From positions 5,362,161 to 5,426,160 of the forward strand of contig CM045735.1 of assembly GCA_024760905.1 (NCBI GenBank): DNA of 64,000 nucleotides, read 5' to 3'. The stretch comes from Plotosus lineatus. Its lineage: Eukaryota > Chordata > Actinopteri > Siluriformes > Plotosidae. How positions within the stretch are numbered: the first letter of the stretch is position 1; each line of letters opens with the position of its first letter. A model generated the notes under the pieces. The model was not told the DNA's origin and ran no database searches. It saw nothing but the letters and a program-made list of their open reading frames with translations. Position numbers and translations under genes: made by a program. Below, piece after piece: positions 52,727-63,400 of this stretch.

Positions 52727-53017
52727 TACAGTTATCCCTCGCTACTTCGTGCGTCAGTTTCTGCGGCTTCAGTGCATGGCGAGTTTTTAAAAAATATTAA
52801 TCGAAAAATTAAAAAAATAAGGAAATTAAGGGAAAATAGGGGGAAAGTTAAGAAAAATAATGCAAAATAGGGCCAATTATGCAAAAAAAAAAAAAAAAAA
52901 ACCCCACCAAAAACCCACAACAAAACTACTTCCATTTTTATGTGAGGTGTGCATCTGTATTTTATTTACATCTTATGCATTATTTTTGAATTTTTAATTG
53001 TTATTATAAGCATTTAC
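52727..53017. mobile_element. Partial Tigger-like MITE
   Basis: ACAGTTATCCCTCGCTACTT then GCGGCTTCAGTGCATGGCGA and A/T runs. The other end is replaced by the start of the next copy at 53018. Confidence 0.7.
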
Positions 53018-53529
53018 AGGGATCCCTCACTTTCCACGGTTAATTGGGACCGAGATCCCCACGTAACCATCGAAATCCGCAAAGTAGGATCACTGATGTA
53101 TACGTACATGTATGTGTGTATATAATATCAATAAATACATATCCAATGCTATAAATGCTTATAGTAACAATTAAACATTGAAAAAATAACATAAGATGCA
53201 AATAAAATACAAATACAGACGCTCTCCAACTCACCAACATTGATTTTGCAAACATCCGGAGATACCAACAGAGGTCGAAAGTGAAATAGAATTGAAGAAC
53301 AAGTAGAACCACCATGTATCCAGTTTTGATGGGAGATTTTGGGTTGTTTTTTGTTAGGGTTTTTTTTTTTTTGCATAATTGGCCTTGTTTTTGTGACATT
53401 TTCCTTAACTTTTCCACCTATTCTTTATTAATTTCCTTATTTTTTTAATTCAATTAATTTTTTTTTTTTTTAAACCGCGATGCACTGAAGCCGCATTAAT
53501 TGAAGCACAAAGTAACGAGGGATCCCTGT
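53018..53529. mobile_element. Tigger-like MITE (CAGGGATCCCTC family), complete
   Basis: Left CAGGGATCCCTCACTTTCCA, right AAAGTAACGAGGGATCCCTG. Interior as in the 23576 and 30988 copies. A SINE was inserted exactly at its right end. Confidence 0.8.
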
Positions 53530-53792
53530 CTGTCTGTCTTCCTTCCTTTCGGCTTTTTCCCTTTTACTCGGGAGTTGCCACAGCGAATCATTTGATTCGC
53601 ACGTTTGATTTGGCAGAGGTTTTTACCTCGGATACCTTTCCTGCCACAACCCTTTTTAGCAAGGGACAGAAATACACTGACTACTTTGCAGCCTACTCGT
53701 TACGAAAGTCAGCAATGGTTCTTTCACATGCCTCTCACCATAGACCGTGACAGACATGGCCCGCCTTTGATAACCCAGTTAGCTGCACTGGG
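53530..53792 (-). mobile_element. SINE with RTE-derived tail, 5'-truncated, nested
   Basis: The minus strand runs from the shared body (GGGTTATCAAAGGCGGGCC) to GATTCGCTGTGGCAACTCCC, AAAAGCCGAAAGGAAGG and an AGACAGACAG tail. A perfect 18-bp duplication, GTAACGAGGGATCCCTGT, lies at 53512-53529 and 53793-53810. Confidence 0.92.
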
Positions 53793-53810
53793 GTAACGAG
53801 GGATCCCTGT

Positions 53811-53942
53811 AGTGTTGAATATGTATTTATTGATCTTATATACTCATATACATGTACGTATATGTCAGTCGGGGGGTTGATCCTACACGGAATTCAGCGG
53901 TCCTCAGTCCCCATGAACCACAGAAAGTGAGGGATCCCTGTA
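53811..53942. mobile_element. Tigger-like MITE fragment
   Basis: GTTGAATATGTATTTATTGA, the CAGTCGGGGGGTTGATCCTA block and the terminal GAAAGTGAGGGATCCCTG. One half of a copy of the same family. Confidence 0.75.
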
Positions 53943-54815
53943 TTTTTAAAGAAAATACATTTTCGATTGAAATTTTAAAGCGGTGAGGCAGCACTTTTGC
54001 AAAATATAAGGCAGGTGATACATGTCTTAATTAATATGGCAGGGGAAACGTGGCAATTGTGACAACCCGATTTTACAAAGATCCAAAAACATCTTCCCGT
54101 TTTAATCGCGTCAAACCTACTGACATAATACCGAACTGCTTTTAATTGATTTTGAATTCTACAGAAAATATTGTAATTAAATCGATGGAACAAAATACAA
54201 AATCCGGGATAAGGACACGAGTTAAAGATGCAGTTTTGTTTTACGCCGTGGCTACCCGTACGGTATTTATTTTTTGCTATTCATACAGCAAACCTTTTGT
54301 GCATGTGTGTTGACGCGGAACCTACTATCAAAATGAGATTACTCATTCTGCTGTGTGTTTAGCAGATGACATCCATATGACCGTAGCTCTAAACCATAAC
54401 CCTGACAACAATTTTATCCCCAACATGGAACACATGTTCTTCCATCGCCGTTTTGACCACATGACTGGCATCAGCTCGCACTTGTGCAAAATCTTATTTT
54501 CGAGATGCCATACAAATAGCAAAACCTCGTAGGAATATGGTGCTGTACCATGTCGTTTGTTTTAGGACAAAATTATTTTGGCTTGACATGTTCTTTTTTT
54601 TCCTTCTTCTAACATCAGGAATCCCAGCGAGGTTTCGAAAAAAAATAGAGGAAACTGGTTCAAAAATAGAGGAAATTAAATATTTCAGGTGGGGGTCAAA
54701 GCGGCCACAGGGCCCCTCAAACTGAAAAAAAATAGCGGAATTCTGGGATCCCTGTAACATCAACCGAAATCTTTTGGTTTCAAATTAGGTCCATGACTTT
54801 TGATGTGATGTTAGA
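53943..54815. other. Unassigned, possibly repeat-derived
   Basis: No host exon. GCGGAATTCTGGGATCCCTG (about 54737) and the GAGGAAACTGG / GAGGAAATTAA repetition hint at a decayed transposon. Confidence 0.35.
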
Positions 54816-54817
54816 GT

Positions 54818-54970
54818 CTGTCTGTCCTTCCTTTCGGCTTTTTCCCTTTTACTCGGGAGTCGCCACAGCGAATCATCTGATTCGCACGTTTGATTTGGCA
54901 GAGGTTTTGTCGGATGCCCTTCCTGTCACAACCCTTTTTAGCAAGGGACAGAAACACGCTGACGACTTCA
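54818..54970 (-). mobile_element. SINE with RTE-derived tail, 3' part only
   Basis: Minus strand: AAACCTCTGCCAAATCAAAC, GCGAATCAGATGATTCGCTG, TGGCGACTCCCGAGTAAAAG, GCCGAAAGGAAGG and an ACAGACAGAC tail. The 5' part is lost. Confidence 0.85.
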
Positions 54971-56165
54971 GAGTTTTAAAAACTATTCGCTTTGTCTTGT
55001 GCAGTATGACTACCAAAATTACAGGAACTGGGCACAGTGAATGTTGCCTGTACAGTGAATGTTGCCTGGGGCTAAAATCTGACTACAGTACATATAAACA
55101 CATCAATACCAACAGGTCATATCTTCAGAAAAATATCTTATTTGAACCGTGTTGCACTTAAAAAAGTAACAGTGAAAAGTTCTGTGGGCGCCAGATAGAG
55201 GCCTAGTGCTGACTTAAACCAAGGCCTGACTGGGTTTTAGATAAATATGTGGTAATAGGAGTCTGTTAATATCAAAACACATAACTGCGAGGATACTGGT
55301 TTTGGTCACTGACAAACAATCCAACCAACAGTGGAATGATAATCTGGAGCTAAAACCGGATTCATCCTGTAACAACAAGCGTGTACTGAAATCCACCGGG
55401 TCAAACATGTCCATACCAGTCACACAAAACACTAATTTTATACAATTATAAATGAAAATACAAAACACGTCAACACTTCTTATATCTTGTCGTGTAATTT
55501 TATTAGCAATGCTGTGGAACTAATGTTATGTTCTGGTGTGTTATTCGAATTTCAGGATCATATGCTAATGCTAATGCTAATGCTAACGCTAATGCTGGCG
55601 CGTCATAAGTGAGGCGTTTCAGAGGATGTTAGCTAAACTATATTAGCTCACCCTTAGTTTTTACCATTTTATTTCAACAAGACACGCCTTCACCTGGATA
55701 TTTCACTTTATATGTTACTTCGATGACCATACAAACATGATATGTACACTAATTCCAAGCGTTATCTTTAAAATTAGTCGTAAATTTGGATTCACATGTT
55801 GGGTTAGCAAGGGAGATAACATCGCATAGCTAACGTGGGAGTGCGCGAGACAGGACAGTTCACTACAATTAAAAGCACTTCAACACCACTTCCACCTTCA
55901 ATTCCACACATTTAAGGTCGTTAAAAAACGTACAAACCAGAAATCCTCTGATCTCAAAGAGTAGAACTTTTTTCCACCGCTGAGGGTCTCAGAAACGGTC
56001 CTCGTTTCAAATCTTTCCGAGGGAAACGACGCACTATTTTTTCAACGTTCGAACAGCGTCACTGACACGTGATCCTTTCATTTAAAACAAAAAAAAAAAG
56101 AAAGAAAAAAAAGAAAAGAAATCCCCTCTCTGTGATGTAACACTTCGTAGCTGCGCATCTTCTCG
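54971..56165. other. Unassigned region upstream of NUP98
   Basis: It holds an ATGCTA repeat (about 55560-55600) and, at 55930-56070, a less AT-rich stretch with CACGTG (56069-56074) that could be an upstream exon or promoter. I see no proof of either. Confidence 0.35.
55561..55600. repeat. ATGCTA hexamer repeat
   Basis: Six or so units of ATGCTA/ACGCTA in a row. Confidence 0.85.
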
Positions 56166-56169
56166 GGAC

Positions 56170-56373
56170 ATCATGACCTCATTTTCTGTAACCACTGAAT
56201 CCTAATTATGGTCGCAGGGAGGCTGGTGCTCATCCCAGCCAACTCCAGGCTAAGGCAGAGTACACCCTGGACAGCTCATCAGGCCATCACGGGGTGGAAA
56301 CAAGCTGACGACTATGCAGTTTTCTCATATTGAAAGTCAGCAATGGTTCTTTCACATGAACCTCACACCATAG
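56170..56373 (-). mobile_element. SINE 3' part, cut by a hAT element
   Basis: Tail TAATTAGGATTCAGTGG, body GGGTGTACTCTGCCTTAGCC and AAGAACCATTGCTGACTTTC read on the minus strand. The copy stops exactly at the hAT terminus CAGGGTTCGG, so the hAT probably inserted into it and later lost its far side. Confidence 0.75.
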
Positions 56374-56375
56374 AC

Positions 56376-57135
56376 CAGGGTTCGGGAACCTATGGCTCGC
56401 GAGCCAGATGTGGCTCTTTTGATGACTGTACTGTATCTGGCTCTCAGAAAAATCAGATGGCCTTCCTTAACAGGATAATGAATATGTAGTTTCACTGTCA
56501 TTTAAATAAAAATACAAAAAAGCCACCAAATAAAACAAAAACAGATGAATAAATCTCCCGCATTTAAATCTATACATCTATTTTCAATGCCATGTCACTG
56601 TGGCGCGCAGCGGAGAGCCAATCCTTTCTGTACACCAGTGTGTGGGCGGGTCCAATCCCCTTGAAACTCTAATTTTATTGGATTATAAAAACAGCCACAG
56701 ACTGCGCATGTTGTTTTTGGGTAAAGAGGTAAATGTCCTTTGTTTGCTGGCAAGGAAACACAAATGGACGGACTTGGAAAAACTTCAACCAGCTGATTGC
56801 CAAAACTGAAAACTGCAAAACTGCAATGTGAGTCCTGTCGTATTGACCATGTTTGGCTCTACATGCGCACACGAGCAGTTCTTCTCACACCTGATGAACA
56901 TCAAGACCAACCTGCGGTCACATGTAATAGATGGAAGCCGAAACACCTGCATGAATCTGAACGTCAGCACATATCATCCAGACTATAAAACCATGCAGCA
57001 CCAGAAGTCGCATTAATTTTAAGAAGTATTTTTCTTATTAATAAATAACTTCATTAGGAAGATGTAGTTGAAAATAAATTCAGTCTTATTATACTCTAAA
57101 ATTGTTAGTCTTCTTTTTCAATTTAGTTGTATTCA
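56376..57135 (+). mobile_element. hAT (Charlie-like) remnant with transposase C-terminus
   Basis: The start CAGGGTTCGGGAACCTATGG and then GCGAGCCAGATGTGGCTCTT are typical hAT ends. A frame near 56845-57010 reads FGSTCAHEQFFSHLMNIKTN and LRSHVIDGS, the dimerisation region of hAT transposases. Most of the transposase is deleted, and the right terminus is lost in an AT tract. Inactive. Confidence 0.82.
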
Positions 57136-57139
57136 GTAT

Positions 57140-57159
57140 TAATATATATATATATATAA

Positions 57160-57220
<61 letters not shown>
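57140..57220. repeat. TA microsatellite
   Basis: Long pure TA run with short ATATAAATATA ends. Confidence 0.95.
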
Positions 57221-57223
<3 letters not shown>

Positions 57224-57274
57224 TATAAATATATAAGTAAAATTTAAAAAAATTTAAAAAGCATATAAATATAT

Positions 57275-57530
57275 AAGTAAAATTAAAAGGACAGAACAAA
57301 GACTTTCTATTGAAACTTCATTTTTGCCTGTAATCAGATTCTTCTGTAATCACCTGAAGAGAGAGGGTGGTTTCACCATCCCTCGAAACAGATCTGTCGT
57401 GAAAATTAAGTTTCAATAGAAAGTCTTTGTTCTGTCCTTTTAATTTTACTTATATTTGCTCTACAAAAAAGTATTGAGCACTCTTTTGCGGAAGGATCTA
57501 CTCAGATAATTATATATATATATATATATA

Positions 57531-57575
<45 letters not shown>

Positions 57576-57946
57576 GTTTCGAGGGGTGGTGAAACCATCC
57601 TCTCTCTTCAGGTGATTATAGAAGAATTCTTCTTACTATATCTTATATTACTACATACTACTTACTACTTTTTTATTTTTTATTACTACTATATATTATA
57701 TTACTATATATACTATATATTATACTACTACTATTCTTATATACTACTATATACTTCTTACTTATATAAGAATTCTTCTTCTATAATCACCTGAAGAGAG
57801 AGGATGGTTTCACCACCCCTCGAAACAGATCTGTAGTGATAAATGGAGTTTCAATAGAAAGTCTTTGTCCTGTCCTTTTATTTTTATTGTTATTTGCTCT
57901 ACCAAAAAGTATTGAGCACTCTCCTACGGAAGGGTCTACTCAGAAA

Positions 57947-57950
<4 letters not shown>
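57275..57950. mobile_element. Foldback element cluster with long palindrome
   Basis: The block AAGACTTTCTATTGAAAC occurs at about 57299. Its inverse (GTTTCAATAGAAAGTC at about 57409) and a further copy (about 57849) share CACCTGAAGAGAGAGG and CGAAACAGATCTG. Arms 57572-57634 and 57768-57830 are an almost perfect inverted repeat around an AT-rich loop. No coding capacity. The family seems to consist of hairpin arms with TA-rich loops. Confidence 0.75.
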
Positions 57951-57983
<33 letters not shown>

Positions 57984-57987
<4 letters not shown>

Positions 57988-58385
57988 GGCCCTTGACTAT
58001 TCGCGGTTTTGCACTTACTGTTTGAGTATTCGCGGACTGCCAAAGCAACTGACACGTCACTCAAATTCAGCCAATGGCTATCTTCCTTCCTGGTGATTGG
58101 TTCAGATGATGTAACGCCCCTTTTTCCTCATTCGCACACAAGTTGTCAATGAGCCTCTTTTTTTAGTGTGTTTTAAGTACCAGTTAAGCTCTCTGATGCC
58201 ACTCAGACGCTGTGCGTCTTCTCTGGCTAAGCGATAGAAAACGCTGGATGTCTCTTCTGAAGAAATAAGACTTTCTCCTGAAGAAATGACAGTTTCCTCT
58301 GAACTGTTGTATTAAAGTCTTTTTCAATTATTATTCCAGTACAGTATCTAAGTTAATGTTTAGAAGTTTGTGTGTGAGATTTTAT
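57984..58385 (+). mobile_element. Tigger-derived element (GTAGGCCCTTGACTATTCGC family)
   Basis: It starts GTAGGCCCTTGACTATTCGC at the end of a TA run and matches the reverse of 37555-38385, including GTCTCTTCTGAAGAAATAAG and GACAGTTTCCTCTGAA. This copy lacks the SINE. Confidence 0.75.
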
Positions 58386-58444
58386 GTTCTGTAGCATGTT
58401 TAACAAGCAATACAGATAAACTTTATTACGCTTCATGTCCTTTT

Positions 58445-58975
58445 GTATTGAACTTGTCTCCAAGATGGCGCTGCCTAGAGGGCGACGTCGTGGAGTTCTC
58501 AGAGTCAAATTGTTTCTTTGTTCATTTTAATTTGTTTTATTTGTTGTTTTGTTTGTTCATGTTTTGCACTATGCTCGTCTATGACCGTAAAACCCTACTA
58601 CAGCAATGAGATCGGAGTCTTTGGGAGTGTACAACTGAGCACGCTCAACTCCTATCCTGAGCTAATATGCTATGATAGCTCAATGCTAGCCACACCCCGG
58701 CGACCAATAAGCCCAGGCGGAGTTCTCAGAGTTTCCGGCGCTTGGTTAGAAGTGGAAGATTAGCACTTCCGATCTTACTGCATACAAAATGTTCAGTCTC
58801 TGCGAAACAAGATGGACGAGCTTCATGCTCGGATTGCAGTGCAGAAGGATCTACAGGATTGCTCCATGCTGTTTTTCTGTGAAACCTGGCTCGAGGAGAG
58901 TACACCCGACGAGTCGCTTGCATCAGCTGGCTACACAGCCTTCATCCCCTGTGATCCCAAGCGCCGGAGTTGTCG
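58445..58975 (+). mobile_element. LINE 5' fragment (third LINE family), start of endonuclease
   Basis: After a leader (AAGATGGCGCTGCCTAGAGG), a frame from about 58786 reads VQSLRNKMDELHARIAVQ-like sequence and MLFFCETWLEESTPDESLAS. ETWL is an APE endonuclease core motif. It is cut off after about 60 codons by other repeat sequence. Confidence 0.7.
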
Positions 58976-59095
58976 TTTGGCCCCTCCCCGCCTGGGGGCG
59001 GGGGGGCATGACTCAACACAAAAATGCCCTCTCTGAGACCAGGATTCGAACCCAGGATTTTCTTGCGCTGAGGTGGCTGTGCTAACCACTATGGT
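58976..59095 (-). mobile_element. tRNA-like SINE head fragment
   Basis: On the minus strand: ATACCATAGTGGTTAGCACA and AAAATCCTGGGTTCGAATCC, A- and B-box-like. Not a tRNA gene, because the acceptor stem does not close and the sequence matches SINE heads. Confidence 0.65.
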
Positions 59096-59590
59096 ATCAT
59101 AAAATACATTATATTAATGATAGAAGTGATTCTACTGTTATATGAATGAGACAATAAAGCAAAGGAAGGAAAGTCATGAATGGAAAGACAGTAATTTTGA
59201 AACCTGTTGCTAAAATCATTATAGCTGAAGAATCGTTTCGTTTTCCAATGAGGATAAATCATCACTGAACATATTTAACCTATGAAGAAGCTGTGAGTCT
59301 TTTTAATTTTATATCAGAATCAGAATACTTTATTGATCTCGGAGGAAATTGTGTGCACACAGTTGCTCCATATAAATAAGAGTGAGATAAAGTCTTGATA
59401 AAGAAAATTAAAGAAAATGACAATTATTTATATGTTTGTACAAATGTACATCAGGAATCAACATATATAACATACTGTATGTAAATCTATCTACATATAT
59501 GTAAATCTGAAATTAGAAGAAAGTAATATTTATATAAGCAGATGGAGAATGAATAGTGTGAGTAAGTGATATGTACAGTTTATCAATATT
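59096..59590. other. Unassigned spacer
   Basis: It contains AGAATCAGAATACTTTATTG at about 59320, a motif repeated at 59974 (CAGAATCAGAATATTTTTAT, then TTGATCCCGGAGGAAATTGT), a common short fish repeat. No gene. Confidence 0.4.
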
Positions 59591-59594
59591 ATTA

Positions 59595-59922
59595 ACATTC
59601 ATTCATTTTCTGTAACCACTTAATCCTAATTAGGGTTGTGGGGAGGCTGGCGCCCATCAGGGCGAGGGCGGAGTACACCCTGGATGTCTTGCCAGAGCAT
59701 TGCAGGGCAGAAACATGCTGACGGCCATGAAGCGACTCTTGTCGAAAGTCAGCAATGGTTCTTTTAAATGAACCTCACACCACAGATCGTGAGAGACATG
59801 ACCTGCCTTTGCACCGGGGTGAGGGGTGGGGGGGCAGTGACAAGCTGTTGAGAGTGGGGCTTGAACCCCTAACCTTAAGATCAGTGATCCAGCACCTTAT
59901 GACCAGTCCGCCACTGCCCTAT
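59595..59922 (-). mobile_element. tRNA-headed SINE with L2-like tail
   Basis: Head AGGGCAGTGGCGGACTGGTC, B box near 59857-59870, common body and tail AACCCTAATTAGGATTAAGT. A short possible duplication, ATTAACA, flanks it. Confidence 0.85.
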
Positions 59923-60274
59923 ATGATTAACAGTGGAATGTACATGTATAACAGTGGATGTTTTTTCTTTCTCAGAATCAGAATATTTTTATTGATCCCG
60001 GAGGAAATTGTGTAATATAGTGTAATGGTGTAATTTTCTATATGGAGGAGTTGTACAGTTTAATGGCCATATGTAGGAATGATTTCCTGTGTTGCAACCA
60101 AATCTATGAAATAATAATATTCATAATAATAGTCATAACCAAATATATTAACTCTGTTTATCTACTTTTAAACCACACCTATAGCTAGACAGTATATAAT
60201 CACTTAAATATAATTTATTTCTCAACAGAACAGGTAAGATCTCATACTACTGAACTCTTATCTCATGACTATTG
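59923..60274. other. Unassigned spacer
   Basis: AT-rich, with the short TTGATCCCGGAGGAAATTGT repeat near 59993. Nothing else recognised. Confidence 0.4.
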
Positions 60275-60442
60275 TTGGGCCGCTGGTGTAGTAAGGAGGG
60301 TGATGGGATCGTGATTGAAAGGTCATGCGTTTGAATATCCTTTGGACCACCCTGCCATGAAGAGGACCCTGGAAAACGTCTTAACCACAAGTGTACTGTA
60401 CCTCTGTCCATCCAGCAGAAGAACTGGATACAGTGGTGGGTA
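60275..60442 (+). mobile_element. SINE fragment (different tRNA-like head)
   Basis: GGGCCGCTGGTGTAGTAAGG and AAAGGTCATGCGTTTGAATA look like degenerate A and B boxes. It abuts the 3' end of the LINE that follows on the minus strand. Confidence 0.5.
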
Positions 60443-60444
60443 GT

Positions 60445-63400
60445 CCTTTGTGTCCGAAGAAGACATTTTGTTTTGTCAACTCATCTGTGTTTCCGGAGGT
60501 GGCTGCGCAACCCCATGCTGGAGGCACGGAGTCTGGAACAGTGGGGGCACTGAAAGTCCGTAATGTGGTTCACTGCGGCTGATGCTCTGTGGCGTTGTTC
60601 TCTGACAGCAGTGAGCGTCTGGCGACGAGCATCCTCGAACGTAACAGTGGCTTTATGGATGGTGGCTTACCAGCTTGATCGATCACTGGCACAGTCCTCC
60701 AATTTCTTTGGTTTGAGTTCACACCACTGGAGATTGGCTTTGACTGAGTCCTTGTAGCGCTTTTTTGGACGACCTTGGTTTCTCATTCATTTCTGAAGTT
60801 CTCTGTACAACAAGCACCTTGGCAAGCGGTATTCTGACATGTGGATGACATGTCCTACCCATCGCAGTTGGGCCCTAATGAGCATGGACTCTATGCTTAT
60901 TGATTGAGCTTGGTCCAGGACCTCAAGATTGGTAATGCGGTCCTGCCAGCGGATTCCAAGGATGGAACGTAGAGCACGCATGTGGAATTTCTCCAATTTC
61001 TTGATGTGCTTACGGTACAGTGTCCAAGTCTCACAGTCATAGAGGAGGGAGGGCAGAACCACTGCATTGTACACTTTCAATTTTGTACTCAATCGGATGT
61101 TATGTTTTGTTTAGCACTTTGTTTCGGAGTCTTCCTAAAGCTTGGCTCGCCTTTGCTGATCCGAGCATCAATTTTTTTTGTCTGAGGAGCCATTGGAGGA
61201 GATGGTGCTTCCTAGATATTTGAAATGTTCCACATTCTTCAGCTGAGTGTTCTCAATGACGATTGTCGGAGCTTGGGGGTTTGTTGTTGGTGCAGGTTGG
61301 CAAAGTATCTCAGTTTTACCAAGGCTGATTGTTAAGCCGAACAGTTTGGAGGCTTCTGAAAAGCGGTCTAGCATCAGTTGCAGATGGGATTCAACATGTG
61401 CCACTAGAGCAGTTGTCAGCAAAGAGGACTTCTTGGATAAGATCTAGAAGGCTCATGGACTTAGCATTGAGTCGACGCAGGTCAAAGAGGGAGCCATCTA
61501 GACGGTAGCGAATGTAGACTCCTTGCTCGAGGTCTTTCACTGTGTGGAACAGCATGCAGGTAAAGAAGATGTTGAAGAGGACTGGTGCTAGTACACAGCC
61601 CTGCTTTACTCCATTGCTGATCTCAAAGGTCTCAGACACATTTCCGCTGGAGAGAACTTGTCCTGTCATGCCATCATAGAAGAGCCTAATCATTGAAACA
61701 AATTTTGGTCGACATCCAATATGCTCAAGCACAGTCCAGAGAGTTTTCCTGTTGACTGTCAAAAGCCTTTGTGAGGTCAATGAAGACAGAGTACAATGGC
61801 AGTCTGTAGACTGTCTTCAGACTGTGGCAAGTTCTTTTCGGAGACAGTAATGAGTTGATTGAGAATGACTCTGGCGAATATTTTCCCGGGGATGGAGAGA
61901 AGTAATCTACCTCTGTTGTTTCCACAGTCAGTTTTGCTACCCTTGTTCTTATACAGGGAGACTATCAAGGCATCACGAAAGTCGTCTGGCATCTTCTTCT
62001 CCTCCCAGATGCTCTGCAGTACGTTATGAAAGGCCTCTAGGGCATTTGGGCCTGCTGCCTTGTAGATTTCAGCAGGTATTCCGTCCTTTCCAGATGCTCT
62101 GCCTGAGATTGTTTGGAGGATTGCTTTCCTGATTTCAGCCATTTTTGGAGTCTCAGCAAGAGTATCTTGTATTGGTTGCTGAGGGATCTGATTGAGTGCC
62201 TCTGTGTTGACTGAAGATGGCTGGTTGAGCAGATTATTAAAGTGTTCTTGCCAGCGTTTGCTCAACCCTTCTTGGTCTTTGATCAGAGTTGAGCCATCAG
62301 AAGATAGTAAGGGAGAACATCCCGATGTGGATGGTTCGTAGACTGTCTTCAGCAAACTCAAGAATTTCTTTGCATTGTGTGTGTCAGCATAGTGTTGGAC
62401 CTCAGAAGCTTTTTCCTGCCACCATTTGTCTTGCATTGTCCATAGATCGAATTGCACTTTGGCCAGCAGAGTTTTGAAAGTTTCACGTTTAGATACAGAA
62501 GAATGATCATTCTGTCATTCAATATAGGCCATTTTCTTTGCCTTAAGAGCCTTCTTGATTTCTTTCATCATTCTGATTGAACCAATCTTCAGGAACTCTC
62601 GTTTTTGCCCCAAGAACCTCCTTAGCAGTCTCAGAGACAGTCTCCTTGAACGAGGACCATTTTGCAGTGCCGCTCTCAGAGGAAAGACCAGCTTGAAGTT
62701 TGTCATCAAGCTGCTGCTGGAACTTTAGAAGGTAGGCTGGGTCTTTTAGCCGAGCAATGTTGAATGAAGCTCTGACAGTCTTGGGCTTGTTTCTGTGAGG
62801 CAGTAGTATGTGCAGCATCATTTTGGCCCTGACAAGTCTGTGGTCAGTCCAGCATTCAGCACCTCTCATGGCGCATGTCACGCGTACGTCACTGATGTTG
62901 CATTGACGTACAATGATGAAGTCAATCATATGCCAGTGTCTGGACCTCGGGTGCATCCATGTGGTTTTATATTTCTTGGCCATCCTGAAGAAGGTGTTAG
63001 TAATGCACAGGCTGTGTTGTGCACACTTGTTGAGGAGCAGCAGTCCGTTGTTATTGACCTTGCCTACTGCTTGCCTGCCGAGAACTCCTTCACAGTTTTT
63101 GGAGTCACTTCCCACTCTTGCACTGAAATTTCCAAGGATTATAAGTTTGTCATTCTGAGGGGTGGATCTGATAACCTCATCAAGTTGTTCGTAGAATTGC
63201 TCCTTGATGTAATCAGGACTAGTGAGAGTGGGTGCATACACACTGATTATGGTAAAATATCTTGATTTGCTCGGAGGTATGCGCAGCTTTATGAAGCGTT
63301 CGTTAATACCACCTGGAAGGGCTGGGATGCATTTGAGCAGAGATGTTCGAATGGCAAAGCCTACGCCATGAATTCTGTCTTCATCTTGAGGTTTTCCTTT

